The notes under the pieces were generated by a model. It was not told the origin of the DNA. It worked only from the letters and a program-made list of their open reading frames with translations, and searched no databases. From Leisingera caerulea DSM 24564 (GTDB lineage Bacteria; Pseudomonadota; Alphaproteobacteria; Rhodobacterales; Rhodobacteraceae), in NCBI RefSeq assembly GCF_000473325.1, contig NZ_KI421513.1, positions 294,217 through 358,216 of the forward strand: a DNA stretch of 64,000 bases, given 5' to 3'. Shown in pieces: positions 53,655 through 64,000 of this stretch. Each line of letters opens with the position of its first letter. Positions within the stretch are counted from its first letter, which is position 1. The position numbers and the translations under genes were made by a program.

Positions 53655-55445
53655 TTAACCGCCCAGGGCAATCCCCTCGCGCCGCGGATCCGCGGCGCCC
53701 TTCAGCCCCTCGCCGATCTCAATCGCGTGCAGGCCGGAGGTCAGGTCGCGGGCGTTCACCTCATAGCCCAGCTCTGTCAGCGCCTCTGACAAATCCTCGG
53801 CACTGGTGCCGGCCTCCAGGTCATAGGTGCCGAACCGGTTGACCAGATGCGGCAGCGCCAGCGCCTCCTGGATATTCAGGCCCCAATCGGCCCAGGCAAT
53901 GATGGTTTTCGCCACATAACCGATGATGCGGCTGCCGCCGGGGGAGCCGATGGCCAGCACCGGCTTGCCGTCGCGCAGCACAATCGTGGGCGCCATAGAG
54001 GAGCGCGGCCGCTTGCCCGGCTCCAGCCGGTTGGCAATCGGGACGCCATTGGCATGAGTCCGGAACGAGAAATCGGTCAGCTCGTTGTTCAGCAGGAAAC
54101 CCGCCGCCATCAGCCGCGAGCCAAAGGCGTTTTCAATCGTGGTGGTCATCGACAAGACATTGCCCGCCTGGTCCACGATGGAGATGTGAGAGGTCGAGGG
54201 CAGCTCGATCGACTCGTCATCGGCCAATTCAGGAATCAGGCCTGCATGGTCGAACTCGGGCGATCCCGGCGCTGTCTCCGGCAGCGCATCATCGCCTTGC
54301 AGCAGCTCTGCCCGCGCGGCCAGGTAATCCGCGGCCACCAGCCCGTGGGTGGGCACCGGCACAAAATCACTGTCGGCCATGTAACGGCCCCGGTCGGCAA
54401 AGGCGAGGCGGGAGGCATCGCCGATCAGCCGCCAGGCCTCAGCGCTTTCCGACCCCAGCGCGGCCAGGTCATAGGAGCTCAGCATCCCCAGGATCTGCCC
54501 CACGGTCAGCGCGCCGGAGGACGGCGGCCCCATCCCGCAAGCCTCGAAATCGCGGTAGGCAACACAGACCGCCGGGCGCTCCTTGACGTGATAAAGCGCA
54601 AGATCGGTGGCCGACAGCACCCCCGGGTTGCCCTCAGCAGCGGTGACGGCGTGAACGATCTCTGCGGCGATGGAGCCGACGTAAAACGCCCCGCTTCCCT
54701 CCTGCGCCAGCGCCCTAAGGGTGCCGGCATAGTCCGGGTTCAGCAGCGTTGCTCCTTCCTGGACCGGCTCACCCTGCGGCAGGAAATAGGCGGCGGTGGC
54801 CGGGAATCGCGCCAGCCGCTCAGCATCGCGCTCCACCAGCCCGGCCAGGCGCGGCGAGACGGCAAAGCCCTCTTCGGCAAGCGTGATCGCCGGTTCAAAC
54901 AGCGACGGCCAGTTGGCCTGCCCCCAGCGGCGGTGCGCCGCCTCCATAAGCGCAGGGGTGCCCGGCGTGCCGACAGAGCGGCCGCCGACAACCGCGTCAA
55001 AAAACTGCAGCGGCTCGCCGTCTTCATCCTGGAACAGCGTCGGCATCGCAGCCAGCGGTGCGGTCTCGCGCCCGTCCAGCGTCGTCACCTCGCCGGTGGC
55101 GGCATCATACCAGACCAGAAACGCGCCGCCCCCAAGGCCTGAGGATTGCGGCTCCACCAGCCCAAGCACGGCCTGCACTGCCACCATTGCATCCGCGGCG
55201 GTGCCGCCCGCGCGCAAAACCTTGGCGCCTGCCTCCACCGCATGCGGGTTGGCGGCGGCAACCATCCAATTGTCCGCCTCCACCGGGCTGCCAGCGGCCT
55301 TGGCCTCCAGCGCGGCGGCCACCTCCGGCGAAATCGCCTCGAACGTGCCGGCAGTTGCGCCTTCGGGTGCGACTTCATCGGCAGCTTCCTGCGCGGCGGC
55401 GGATCCCGCGGCAAGCGCGGCAGTGGCCAGAACCAGATACTTCAT
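53655..55445 (-). CDS. ggt: Gamma-glutamyltransferase
   Basis: A 596-residue periplasmic enzyme that cleaves glutathione and gamma-glutamyl compounds. The signal peptide (MKYLVLATAALAAGSAAAQ) is followed by a large subunit with GGTAADAMVAVQAVLGLVEPQSSGLGGGAF. The autoprocessing site is LPSTSHISIVD, where the Thr becomes the small-subunit nucleophile, and the ligand loop FGSRLMAAGFLLNNELTDFSF and RSSMAPTIV complete the site. Length matches the family. Confidence 0.95.
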   Translation of the reverse strand: MKYLVLATAALAAGSAAAQEAADEVAPEGATAGTFEAISPEVAAALEAKAAGSPVEADNWMVAAANPHAVEAGAKVLRAGGTAADAMVAVQAVLGLVEPQSSGLGGGAFLVWYDAATGEVTTLDGRETAPLAAMPTLFQDEDGEPLQFFDAVVGGRSVGTPGTPALMEAAHRRWGQANWPSLFEPAITLAEEGFAVSPRLAGLVERDAERLARFPATAAYFLPQGEPVQEGATLLNPDYAGTLRALAQEGSGAFYVGSIAAEIVHAVTAAEGNPGVLSATDLALYHVKERPAVCVAYRDFEACGMGPPSSGALTVGQILGMLSSYDLAALGSESAEAWRLIGDASRLAFADRGRYMADSDFVPVPTHGLVAADYLAARAELLQGDDALPETAPGSPEFDHAGLIPELADDESIELPSTSHISIVDQAGNVLSMTTTIENAFGSRLMAAGFLLNNELTDFSFRTHANGVPIANRLEPGKRPRSSMAPTIVLRDGKPVLAIGSPGGSRIIGYVAKTIIAWADWGLNIQEALALPHLVNRFGTYDLEAGTSAEDLSEALTELGYEVNARDLTSGLHAIEIGEGLKGAADPRREGIALGG

Positions 55446-55486
55446 GAAAGTCCTCCCTAAAATTTCCAGCCACGCAGACTGCGCGC

Positions 55487-56473
55487 TTACAGCATCGACG
55501 GCACCACCTGATCCGGCGGACGGTGGCCGTCCTCGAAGGTTTTGATGTTCAGCAGCACCTTTTCCCCCATCTCGATCCGGCCCTCGACGGTGGCCGAGCC
55601 CATATGCGGCAGCAGCACCACATTGGGCAGCTCGCGCAGCCGCGGGTTGATGTCGGTACCGTGTTCATAGACGTCGAGGCCCGCGCCCGCGATTTCACCG
55701 GTGCGCAGCATCCGGGTCAGCGCCATTTCGTCGATCACCTCGCCGCGCGAGGTGTTCACGATCACTGCCGAGGGCTTCAACAGCTTCAGGCGGCGGGCGT
55801 TCATCAGGTGGAAGGTGGAGGGCGTCGACGGGCAATTGACCGAGATCACATCCATCCGCGCCACCATCTGGTCGAGGCTCTCCCAATAGGTGGCTTCCAG
55901 CTGCTCCTCGATCTCGGGGCGCAGACGGCGGCGGTTGTGGTAATGGATCTGCATGCCAAAGGCAGCGGCCCGTTTGGCCACCGCCTGGCCGATCCGGCCC
56001 ATGCCAAGGATGCCCAGACGGCGCCCGGCAATGCGCCCGCCCAGAAACGCGGTCGGCGCCCAGCCCTGCCAGTCGCCCTTCTGCATCACGGTCAGCCCCT
56101 CGGGCATCCGGCGCACCACCGCCATGATCAGCGCCATCGCCATGTCGGCGGTGTCATCGGTCAGCACGCCGGGCGTGTTGGATACCAGAATGCCGCGCTG
56201 GCGGGCTGTGGCGACATCAATGTGATCCACTCCCGCGCCGTAATTGGCAATCAGTTTCAGCCGGTCACCCGCCTGGCCCAGAAGGCCTGCGTCAATGGTG
56301 TCGGTGACGGTGGGCACCAGCACATCGGCATCCTTCAGCGCCGCGGCCAGTTCGGTCCGGGTCATCGGTGTGTCATCCTCGCGCAGACGCACATCAAACA
56401 GCTCGCTCAGCCGGGTCTCCACAGGTTCCGGCAACCGTCGCGTAACGACAACACTCAGTCGGTCTCTTGGCAC
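55487..56473 (-). CDS. D-isomer-specific 2-hydroxyacid dehydrogenase (glyoxylate/hydroxypyruvate reductase type)
   Basis: A 328-residue NAD(P)H-dependent enzyme. The Rossmann motif LGILGMGRIGQAVAKRA, Arg in VIVNTSRGEV, Glu in GAGLDVYEHG and the catalytic His in VVLLPHMGSATVEGR are all present. Glyoxylate or hydroxypyruvate is the likely substrate. It is separated from ggt by about 40 bases on the same strand. Confidence 0.92.
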   Translation of the reverse strand: MPRDRLSVVVTRRLPEPVETRLSELFDVRLREDDTPMTRTELAAALKDADVLVPTVTDTIDAGLLGQAGDRLKLIANYGAGVDHIDVATARQRGILVSNTPGVLTDDTADMAMALIMAVVRRMPEGLTVMQKGDWQGWAPTAFLGGRIAGRRLGILGMGRIGQAVAKRAAAFGMQIHYHNRRRLRPEIEEQLEATYWESLDQMVARMDVISVNCPSTPSTFHLMNARRLKLLKPSAVIVNTSRGEVIDEMALTRMLRTGEIAGAGLDVYEHGTDINPRLRELPNVVLLPHMGSATVEGRIEMGEKVLLNIKTFEDGHRPPDQVVPSML

Positions 56474-56675
56474 TTGTGCTCTCCCTTGGGCTTTTCATTC
56501 CGCACGCCTCCATGGCATCGTGGCGCAGGATGCGAAGAGGCACAAGAACCCAAGCGCATTCCCTCGCCCGCAAGCCGGTATTTTACCGCCGCGGCCGGGG
56601 GCAGCAGAAGACGGGTAGAAGACCGGAACAAGAGGCTGGGCCCAACCTGGCCGGGCAAGAAGAGGCGATCAGGCA

Positions 56676-57188
56676 GTGAGACAAGCGGCAATGGCCATCC
56701 GCCATCTGGCGGCAGCAGCGGTATCCCTGGCCCTGGCAGGCGCAGCCTGTGCTGCCGAATCCCGCGGGCCTGTCACCAACCTCCCCCTGCCCCGCTATGT
56801 CTCGATGAAGGCCGCCAAGGGCAATGTGCGCCGCGGCCCGTCGCTCACACACAAAATCGACTGGGTGTTCAAACGCCGCGGCATGCCGCTGGAGATCACC
56901 GCGGAATACGGCCACTGGCGCCGGGTGCAGGACCGCGACGGCGCCGGCGGATGGGTGCATTACGCGCTGCTCTCTGGCGTGCGCACCGTGCTGGTCGAGG
57001 AGGACATGCTGACGGTCCACTCCCGCCCCGATACCCGCGCCCCGGTCACTGCCGCCTTTGAACTGGGTGTGGTCGCCCGGCTTGGCGAATGCGAACCCGC
57101 CTGGTGCGAGATCTCGGCCGGGGGCTACAGCGGCTGGGCCCCCAAGAAAAAGCTTTGGGGCGTCGCCCCGGACGAGCTGCGCGAATAA
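56676..57188 (+). CDS. Exported SH3-domain protein
   Basis: A 170-residue protein with a signal peptide (MAIRHLAAAAVSLALAGAACAAE) and two SH3-like repeats: KAAKGNVRRGPSLTHKIDWVFKRRGMPLEIT and LTVHSRPDTRAPVTAAFELGVVARL, each ending in a W-rich strand (GWVHYALL; GYSGWAPKKKLWG). Such proteins probably bind cell-wall peptides. GTG at 56676 or ATG at 56691 may start it; the ATG gives the more typical signal peptide. Confidence 0.83.
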   Translation: MRQAAMAIRHLAAAAVSLALAGAACAAESRGPVTNLPLPRYVSMKAAKGNVRRGPSLTHKIDWVFKRRGMPLEITAEYGHWRRVQDRDGAGGWVHYALLSGVRTVLVEEDMLTVHSRPDTRAPVTAAFELGVVARLGECEPAWCEISAGGYSGWAPKKKLWGVAPDELRE

Positions 57189-57204
57189 TCCCCTTCTTCC
57201 TCCT

Positions 57205-57250
57205 GCCCCGAATATCCCGGGGTGAACTGGCCGTAAGGCCAAGTGGAACA
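57205..57250. repeat. AATATCCCGGGG repeat element, second copy
   Basis: Starting at about 57209 the sequence AATATCCCGGGGTGA is followed by a GGCCGTAAGGCC hairpin and a C-rich tail. The same order (AATATCCCGGGGGGA, GGCCGCAGGCC, G/C-rich tail) occurs within xdhA at about 31461-31505. Here it lies in non-coding DNA downstream of the SH3-domain gene. Confidence 0.55.
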
Positions 57251-57488
57251 GCACCCCTCCCCTGCCCCCTTCAGCCCCGCCGCGGCAATCTGCGCGGGCG
57301 GCAGATACGCCAAACCATTGCACCCGCAGCAATGGTGTTCTACATGAGGGCCGTGCCTATGGCTGCCAAAGCCGGTTCCGGCCCGGATTCCCGGGCCCCG
57401 CTTCGGCAGCACCGGATTACCCAAACCGGCGCGGCCCCGCTGCGCTGACGACATCAAAGCCTCCGAGATCGCTGAAAGGTTGTGGAAC

Positions 57489-59702
57489 ATGGCAGAAAAT
57501 CAAACCCCGGACATATTGTATACCATTGTAGACGAAGCGCCCGAACTGGCCTCGGCATCTTTCCTGCCGATCATCCGCAAGTTCGCCGCCGCCGCCGGTG
57601 TCTCTGTCGGCACCAAGGACATTTCGCTGGCGGGCCGCATCCTCGCCGCCTTCCCGGAAAACCTGACCGAAGAGCAGCGCCAGAGCGACGACCTGGCAGA
57701 GCTGGGCGAGCTGGTGAAGACCCCGGACGCCAACGTGATCAAGCTGCCCAACATCTCCGCCTCGGTGCCGCAGCTGGTGGCCGCCGTCACCGAGCTGCAG
57801 GGCCAGGGCTATGACATTCCGAACTACCCGGAAGAGCCCAAGACCGACGAAGAAAAAGCCATCCGCGCCCGCTACGACGCCATCAAGGGCTCGGCGGTGA
57901 ACCCGGTCCTGCGCGAAGGCAACTCCGACCGCCGCGCCGCCAAGCCGGTCAAGAACTTTGCCCAGAAGAACCCGCATTCGATGGGATCCTGGTCGGCAGA
58001 CAGCAAGACCAAAGTGTCGTCGATGCCGGGCAACGACTTCTATGCCAACGAAAAATCTGCGACCATCACCGCCGCGCAGGCGGGTGACGCGAAGATCGAG
58101 TTCGTGGGCAAGGACGGCGCTGTCACCGTGCTGAAGGACAGCTGGACGCTGGAAGAAGGCACCGTGGCCGACGCGACCTTCATGTCCGCCAAGGCGCTGT
58201 CGGCCTTTCTGAAAGACGCTATTGAGGACACCAAGGCAGACGGCACCATGTTCTCGCTGCACCTCAAGGCCACCATGATGAAGGTCTCCGACCCGATCAT
58301 CTTCGGCCACGCGGTCAAGGCGTGGCTGGCGCCGGTGTTCGAGCAGTTCGGCCCGCAGCTGGAGGCCCTGGGCGTTGACCCGAACTCCGGCCTCGGCGAC
58401 CTCCTGAACCGGGTCAAGGACAACCCGGAAATCATGGCGGCAATCGACGCCGTGCGCGCCGAGCGCCCCTCCATGTACATGGTCGACAGCGACAAGGGCA
58501 TCACCAACCTGCACGTGCCTTCCGACGTGATCATCGACGCCTCGATGCCCGCGGTGATCCGCGCTGGCGGCAAGGGCTGGGACGAGAATGGCAACAAGGG
58601 CGACACCAACTGCGTGATCCCCGACAACTGCTATGCGCCGGTCTATGACGAAAGCATCAAGTTCTTCAAGGAAAACGGCGCGCTGGACCCGTCCACCGCC
58701 GGCGCCGTCGCCAATGTCGGCCTGATGGCGCAGAAGGCCGAGGAATACGGCTCCCACCCCACCACCTTCGAGGCGCCCGCGGACGGCACCATCCGGGTGG
58801 TTCTGGCCAATGGCGATACCCTGCACAGCCACGAGGTTGAAGCGGGCGACATCTGGCGCTCCTGCACCGTCAAGAAGGCGCCGATCGAGAACTGGATCCA
58901 GCTGGCGCTGGACCGTCAGCGTCTGACCGGTTCCGAGGCGATCTTCTGGCTGGACGAAAACCGCGCCCATGACGCCGAGCTGATCAAATACGTGAAGCCC
59001 GCGCTTGAAGAGGCCGGCGTTGCGGACAAGTTCCAGATCCTGGCGCCGCGCGAAGCGACCCGCCAGAGCCTCGAAACCATCACCAAGGGCGAGGACAGCA
59101 TCGCCATCACCGGCAACGTGCTGCGCGACTACCTGACCGACCTGTTCCCGATCCTGGAACTGGGCACGTCGGCCAAGATGCTGTCGATCGTCAAGCTGAT
59201 GAACGGCGGCGGCCTGTTCGAGACCGGTGCCGGCGGTTCCGCGCCCAAGCACGTGCAGCAGCTGGTCGAGGAAAACCACCTGCGCTGGGATTCGATGGGT
59301 GAATTCTGCGCGCTGGGGGAATCGCTGAACTTCCTCGCCGACAGCAAAGGCAATGCCAAGGCCGGCGTGCTGGGCGCCGCGGCTGAGGACGCCACCCAAG
59401 GCATCCTCGACAACAACCGCTCGCCCTCGCGCAAGGTGGGTGAGCCGGACAACCGCGACAGCCACTACTGGTTTGCCCGCTACTGGGCCGAGGCGCTGGC
59501 AGCGCAGACCGACGACGCGGAGCTGGCGGCGCATTTCGCCCCCATCGCGGAGGAGCTTGGCGCGAAGGAAGAGCAGATCATCAGCGAACTGGCGGCCGCA
59601 CAGGGCGGCGCAGCCGACATCGGTGGCTACTACAACCCGAGCGCTGAGCTGAAAGCCAAGGTGATGCGCCCCAGCGCGACGCTGAACGCGATCATCGGTT
59701 GA
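57489..59702 (+). CDS. icd: NADP-dependent isocitrate dehydrogenase, monomeric type
   Basis: A 737-residue TCA-cycle enzyme of the large monomeric class (usually about 740). Typical stretches are [44 protein letters not shown] with the substrate-binding Ser/Asn/Arg, [22 protein letters not shown], and the C-terminal [20 protein letters not shown] with cofactor residues. The ATG at 57489 is preceded by GAAAGG. The gene is followed by a strong terminator. Confidence 0.96.
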   Translation: MAENQTPDILYTIVDEAPELASASFLPIIRKFAAAAGVSVGTKDISLAGRILAAFPENLTEEQRQSDDLAELGELVKTPDANVIKLPNISASVPQLVAAVTELQGQGYDIPNYPEEPKTDEEKAIRARYDAIKGSAVNPVLREGNSDRRAAKPVKNFAQKNPHSMGSWSADSKTKVSSMPGNDFYANEKSATITAAQAGDAKIEFVGKDGAVTVLKDSWTLEEGTVADATFMSAKALSAFLKDAIEDTKADGTMFSLHLKATMMKVSDPIIFGHAVKAWLAPVFEQFGPQLEALGVDPNSGLGDLLNRVKDNPEIMAAIDAVRAERPSMYMVDSDKGITNLHVPSDVIIDASMPAVIRAGGKGWDENGNKGDTNCVIPDNCYAPVYDESIKFFKENGALDPSTAGAVANVGLMAQKAEEYGSHPTTFEAPADGTIRVVLANGDTLHSHEVEAGDIWRSCTVKKAPIENWIQLALDRQRLTGSEAIFWLDENRAHDAELIKYVKPALEEAGVADKFQILAPREATRQSLETITKGEDSIAITGNVLRDYLTDLFPILELGTSAKMLSIVKLMNGGGLFETGAGGSAPKHVQQLVEENHLRWDSMGEFCALGESLNFLADSKGNAKAGVLGAAAEDATQGILDNNRSPSRKVGEPDNRDSHYWFARYWAEALAAQTDDAELAAHFAPIAEELGAKEEQIISELAAAQGGAADIGGYYNPSAELKAKVMRPSATLNAIIG

Positions 59703-59727
59703 TCCGTTCCCTGCCGATCCAAACAGA

Positions 59728-59756
59728 AAACGCCCGGGGGCATCCCCCGGGCGTTT
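59728..59756. terminator. Bidirectional terminator between icd and the chemoreceptor gene
   Basis: A 13-bp stem (AAACGCCCGGGGG/CCCCCGGGCGTTT) with a CAT loop and a T-run follows icd; A-rich sequence on the other side gives a T-run for the convergent minus-strand gene. Confidence 0.92.
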
Positions 59757-59780
59757 TTCATTTCAGGCTATGAGGCTGGA

Positions 59781-61688
59781 TCAAAAATCCTGCCACAGGT
59801 CCCTGGCGGCATTGCCATTGGAGACCACGGGCGGCTGCGGCGTCGCCTCCATATCCCAGTCGCTGGCGCCATGCGCGGTCGGCACAGGCGCCGCGGCGGG
59901 CTGGGCTGGGACAGCTGCGGCCTGTGCCGGAGCCGCCGCACGGGTGCCGGGGATCTTGAAGTGGGCGACCAGCCCGGTCAGCCGGGTGGCATCTTCCTTC
60001 AGCAGCTGACCGGCAGCAGTGGATTGCTCCACCATGGCGGCGTTCTGCTGGGTGACCTGGTCCAGCTGGGTTACGCCCGTGTTGATCTCGGCCAGACCGG
60101 TGGACTGCTCCGCCGCCCCTTCGGCGATGCCGGACACCAGCTCGGAGATGTGGTTGACCTGCGACACGATGCTTTGCAGCGCCTCGCCCGCCTTTCCAAC
60201 CAGCTCCACGCCGCGCTCAACCTGGCCGGAACTGTTGCTGATCAGGGTCTTGATCTCCATCGCGGCATCCGACGACCGCTGCGCCAGCGCCCGCACTTCC
60301 GAGGCAACCACCGCAAACCCGCGGCCCGCTTCGCCGGCTCTCGCCGCCTCGACGCCTGCGTTCAGCGCCAGCAGATTGGTCTGGAATGCGATATCGTCAA
60401 TCACGCCGATGATCTGGGAAATCTGGTTGGAGGACTGCTCGATCTCGGTCATGGCAGACACCGCGCTTTGCACCACCTCGCCGCTGGTTTCCGCTTCGCG
60501 CTTGGCGTCTTCCATCGTCGCCTCGACGCTGCGGGCGCCCTCGGCGGCGGATTTCACCGAGGCGGTCAGCTCATCCAGCGCCGCCGCGGTCTCTTCCAGG
60601 GTGGCAGCCTGGCTCTCGGTGCGGTGCGACAGGTCATCAGACGCCTGGCTGATCTCGCCGGCGCCGCTGCGGATGCTGTCAGCCGCGGCGATCACCTGCT
60701 CCACGGTCTGGCTGAGGGTCTGCGCGGTGCTGTTGAAGTCCCGGCGCAACTGCTCGTATTCGGCAGGGAAGGTTTCAGTGATCTGGGCGGTCAGGTCGCC
60801 GTGCGACAGGTCCGACAGCTTGCTGCTGAGCGCCTCCACCACGCCGCTGCGGGTGGCGTCAAGCGCCTGCTGCTCCTGCTCCATGTCTTTCTGGCGGATC
60901 AGCGCCTGGCGGAACACATCCACAGCCCGGGCGATTTCACCCAGCTCGTTGCGCGCGCCGGAGGAGGGAATGCCGCTATCGGTGTCCCCGTCCGCCAGAG
61001 CCGTCATCCGGTTCTTCAAACCGGTCAGAGGCCTGGTCACGCTGCGGGTGATGAAGAAAGCTGCCACAGCCAGCAGCAGCAGGCCGCCGCCAAGCACCGC
61101 CAGCGACTTGTTGCGCATGGCCGCCACATCCGCTTCGATATCAGAGACATAGGCGCCGGTGCCAACAATCCAGCCGAACGGCTCGAAAGCCTGGACATAA
61201 CCGATCTTGGCCTCGATCACCTCAGAGTTCGGCTTTTTGAAGTAATATGTCAGCTCGCCCGCCCCTTTGGAGGCCGCGATCTTCTCCAGTTCCTGGAACA
61301 CCTTGATGCCGGTCACATCCTCGTAGCCGCCCTGGTTGGTGCCGACCCAGTCAGGCACCGTGGGATGCGCCTGAACCACCAGATCATGGTCAAAGACAAA
61401 CACATAGCCGGACTCGCCAAACCGCAGCGCAGTCAGCCGCTCGCGGCCAATGTCGCGGGCCTGTTCCGGCGTGAACCGCCCGGTCCGGGTTCCTTCATCC
61501 AGATCGCGCAGCAGGCTGACCGCCGCGTCGGTGACATTGTGCAATTCCTTGTAGCGCATCTCGTAGGCGTTGTTCACAGCCTGGTTCAGCATCAGGAAGG
61601 TAAGCACGGCCGTCAATCCAAGCGCGAGCACGGCCAGCGAATAGATACGGACGGGCAGACGGTAGAGAAAAGCGGGTATTCGGGGCAT
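59781..61688 (-). CDS. Methyl-accepting chemotaxis protein with single Cache sensor domain
   Basis: A 635-residue chemoreceptor. A first membrane segment (about 15-35) is followed by a periplasmic sCache domain (about 40-190: [45 protein letters not shown] [15 protein letters not shown]). Then come a second membrane segment (about 195-215), a HAMP domain and the signalling hairpin with tip [21 protein letters not shown]. The C-terminus DLWQDF resembles the tethering pentapeptide used by CheR and CheB. No che genes are nearby. Ligand unknown; sCache receptors often bind small organic acids. Confidence 0.92.
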   Translation of the reverse strand: MPRIPAFLYRLPVRIYSLAVLALGLTAVLTFLMLNQAVNNAYEMRYKELHNVTDAAVSLLRDLDEGTRTGRFTPEQARDIGRERLTALRFGESGYVFVFDHDLVVQAHPTVPDWVGTNQGGYEDVTGIKVFQELEKIAASKGAGELTYYFKKPNSEVIEAKIGYVQAFEPFGWIVGTGAYVSDIEADVAAMRNKSLAVLGGGLLLLAVAAFFITRSVTRPLTGLKNRMTALADGDTDSGIPSSGARNELGEIARAVDVFRQALIRQKDMEQEQQALDATRSGVVEALSSKLSDLSHGDLTAQITETFPAEYEQLRRDFNSTAQTLSQTVEQVIAAADSIRSGAGEISQASDDLSHRTESQAATLEETAAALDELTASVKSAAEGARSVEATMEDAKREAETSGEVVQSAVSAMTEIEQSSNQISQIIGVIDDIAFQTNLLALNAGVEAARAGEAGRGFAVVASEVRALAQRSSDAAMEIKTLISNSSGQVERGVELVGKAGEALQSIVSQVNHISELVSGIAEGAAEQSTGLAEINTGVTQLDQVTQQNAAMVEQSTAAGQLLKEDATRLTGLVAHFKIPGTRAAAPAQAAAVPAQPAAAPVPTAHGASDWDMEATPQPPVVSNGNAARDLWQDF

Positions 61689-61991
61689 GTTTGCAGAGCC
61701 TTTATTGCAGGTCTATTGCCGACCTGTTTTAGAAGGCAGTCTCTAACAAACCCCTACCTCAAAGCGCCCGGCCGCCGTTTTCCGCAAGGTTTTTGCCGCA
61801 TATTGGGCGGAACAGCCCGCAGCGGCACCGCTTCCGCCGCGCATCTCACCCGCGTCAGCCCCGGAGGCCGTGTTTGCGGGCGGCGCTTGGGCTGGTTTTT
61901 GTGTTTTTAACGCAAAACCGCCGCTTGCGTTATGTGCAGCGGCGGTTTTGTTTTGGGCATCGTTTAAGAGAGTTATTTGGATTTTACTAGG
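61689..61991. other. Intergenic region between the chemoreceptor and the rRNA operon
   Basis: It carries the chemoreceptor promoter side and, from 61914, the hairpin closing the rRNA operon. No reading frame is supported. Confidence 0.5.
61914..61949 (-). terminator. Terminator of the rRNA operon
   Basis: A 12-bp stem AAAACCGCCGCT/AGCGGCGGTTTT with a 12-base loop lies about 45 bases past the 5S 3' end. It is T-rich on both sides and so may also work for the opposite strand. Confidence 0.75.
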
Positions 61992-62106
61992 TTTGGCGGT
62001 GACCTACTCTCCCAGGGCTTGAGCCCAAGTACCATCGGCGCGACAGTGCTTAACTTCCGGGTTCGGGATGGGACCGGGTGTTTCACTTGTGCTGTGGCCA
62101 CCAAAC
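61992..62106 (-). rRNA. rrf: 5S ribosomal RNA
   Basis: About 115 bases. On the minus strand the conserved core CCCATCCCGAACCCGGAAGT followed by GTTAAGCACTG-type sequence, and the closing GGGAGAGTAGGTCACCGCC, pair as expected, with complementary ends (TTTGGTGG / CCGCCAAA). It is the last gene of the operon seen here, downstream of 23S. Confidence 0.95.
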
Positions 62107-62312
62107 CGAGAAAAATCCAGATGCCTTCGGCAGGTGGATTTTTCTCGGTTAGCGGCAGGCAGCGTATTTGCAAAGCAAATGCGCGTTGCCGCACCTGAGT
62201 TACGTCACAGGACGTTTCCACAAGCGGAAGGCAATACAATCAACGTTTGTCCAAGTTTTTTGTTTTGGATGGTTTGCTTTATTTGGTTCGAGTAACACTG
62301 TCTGTTACTGGA
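62107..62312 (-). other. Spacer between 23S and 5S rRNA
   Basis: A spacer of about 206 bases with AT-rich parts. No tRNA gene is recognisable in it. Confidence 0.6.

Positions 62313-64000
<1,688 letters not shown>

Noticed and set aside
57417..59534. A 705-residue open frame opposite icd
   Set aside because: Antisense shadow; no start signal and no recognisable domain.
59871..61910. A 679-residue open frame opposite the chemoreceptor
   Set aside because: Antisense shadow of a high-GC gene, His/Gly/Arg-rich without domains.

Overview
The window looks like a chromosomal segment of a marine alphaproteobacterium of the Roseobacter group (Rhodobacterales; a Leisingera/Phaeobacter/Ruegeria type). 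The reasons are the high GC, the gene families (TRAP and BMP-type ABC transporters, class II B12-dependent ribonucleotide reductase, monomeric isocitrate dehydrogenase, short HisG with HisZ, FAD-GcvT demethylases) and the alphaproteobacterial style of the rRNA operon at the right edge. No lineage-specific marker was compared with a database, so the genus is a guess.

Region by region. 1-3.7 kb: an agmatine-to-putrescine block (aguB, aguA, class III aminotransferase) with a divergent TetR regulator. 3.9-10.5 kb: a catabolic cluster with a TRAP transporter, a nitrilase-type hydrolase, a pita-bread (M24) hydrolase that has lost its metal ligands, and a divergent maleate-isomerase-like enzyme plus GntR regulator. 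10.5-18 kb: an accessory island. It holds a HipA-like kinase and a DUF3037 protein in a 4-nt overlap, then a structured non-coding stretch and a retron reverse transcriptase (AT-rich). An IS91-type unit (tyrosine recombinase plus HUH transposase) and an orphan Xre/MbcA/ParS antitoxin follow. 18-30.6 kb: core genes nrdJ, DUF1489, DJ-1/PfpI, hisG-hisZ-hisS, slyX, an ethylene-receptor-like histidine kinase and dnaE. 31-40.5 kb: xdhABC fused by overlaps to a BMP-family ABC transporter, probably purine or nucleoside uptake and oxidation. 40.6-48.4 kb: small enzymes and regulators (VOC, lipoprotein, aldo/keto reductase, FAD oxidoreductase, DUF938, AhpD-like, LysR with an HD-domain oxygenase-like protein, PRC-barrel, methyltransferase). 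48.5-57.2 kb: FAD-GcvT dehydrogenase, D-lactate-dehydrogenase-like flavoprotein, gamma-glutamyltransferase, 2-hydroxyacid dehydrogenase, SH3 protein. 57.5-61.7 kb: icd and a chemoreceptor. 62-64 kb: 5S and the 3' part of 23S rRNA on the minus strand.

The most unusual item is the island at 11.2-14.1 kb. The reverse transcriptase carries the retron hallmarks NAxxH and VTG. Directly upstream lie two hairpins that could be msr and msd, and the co-directional partner genes are a HipA-like kinase and DUF3037. I do not recall that pair as the effector of a described retron type. Other points worth attention are a complete set of ethylene/copper-binding residues in a bacterial histidine kinase, paired NrdR-like boxes and tandem DnaA boxes upstream of nrdJ, a low-GC patch inside hisS, and a repeat element read in frame within xdhA.
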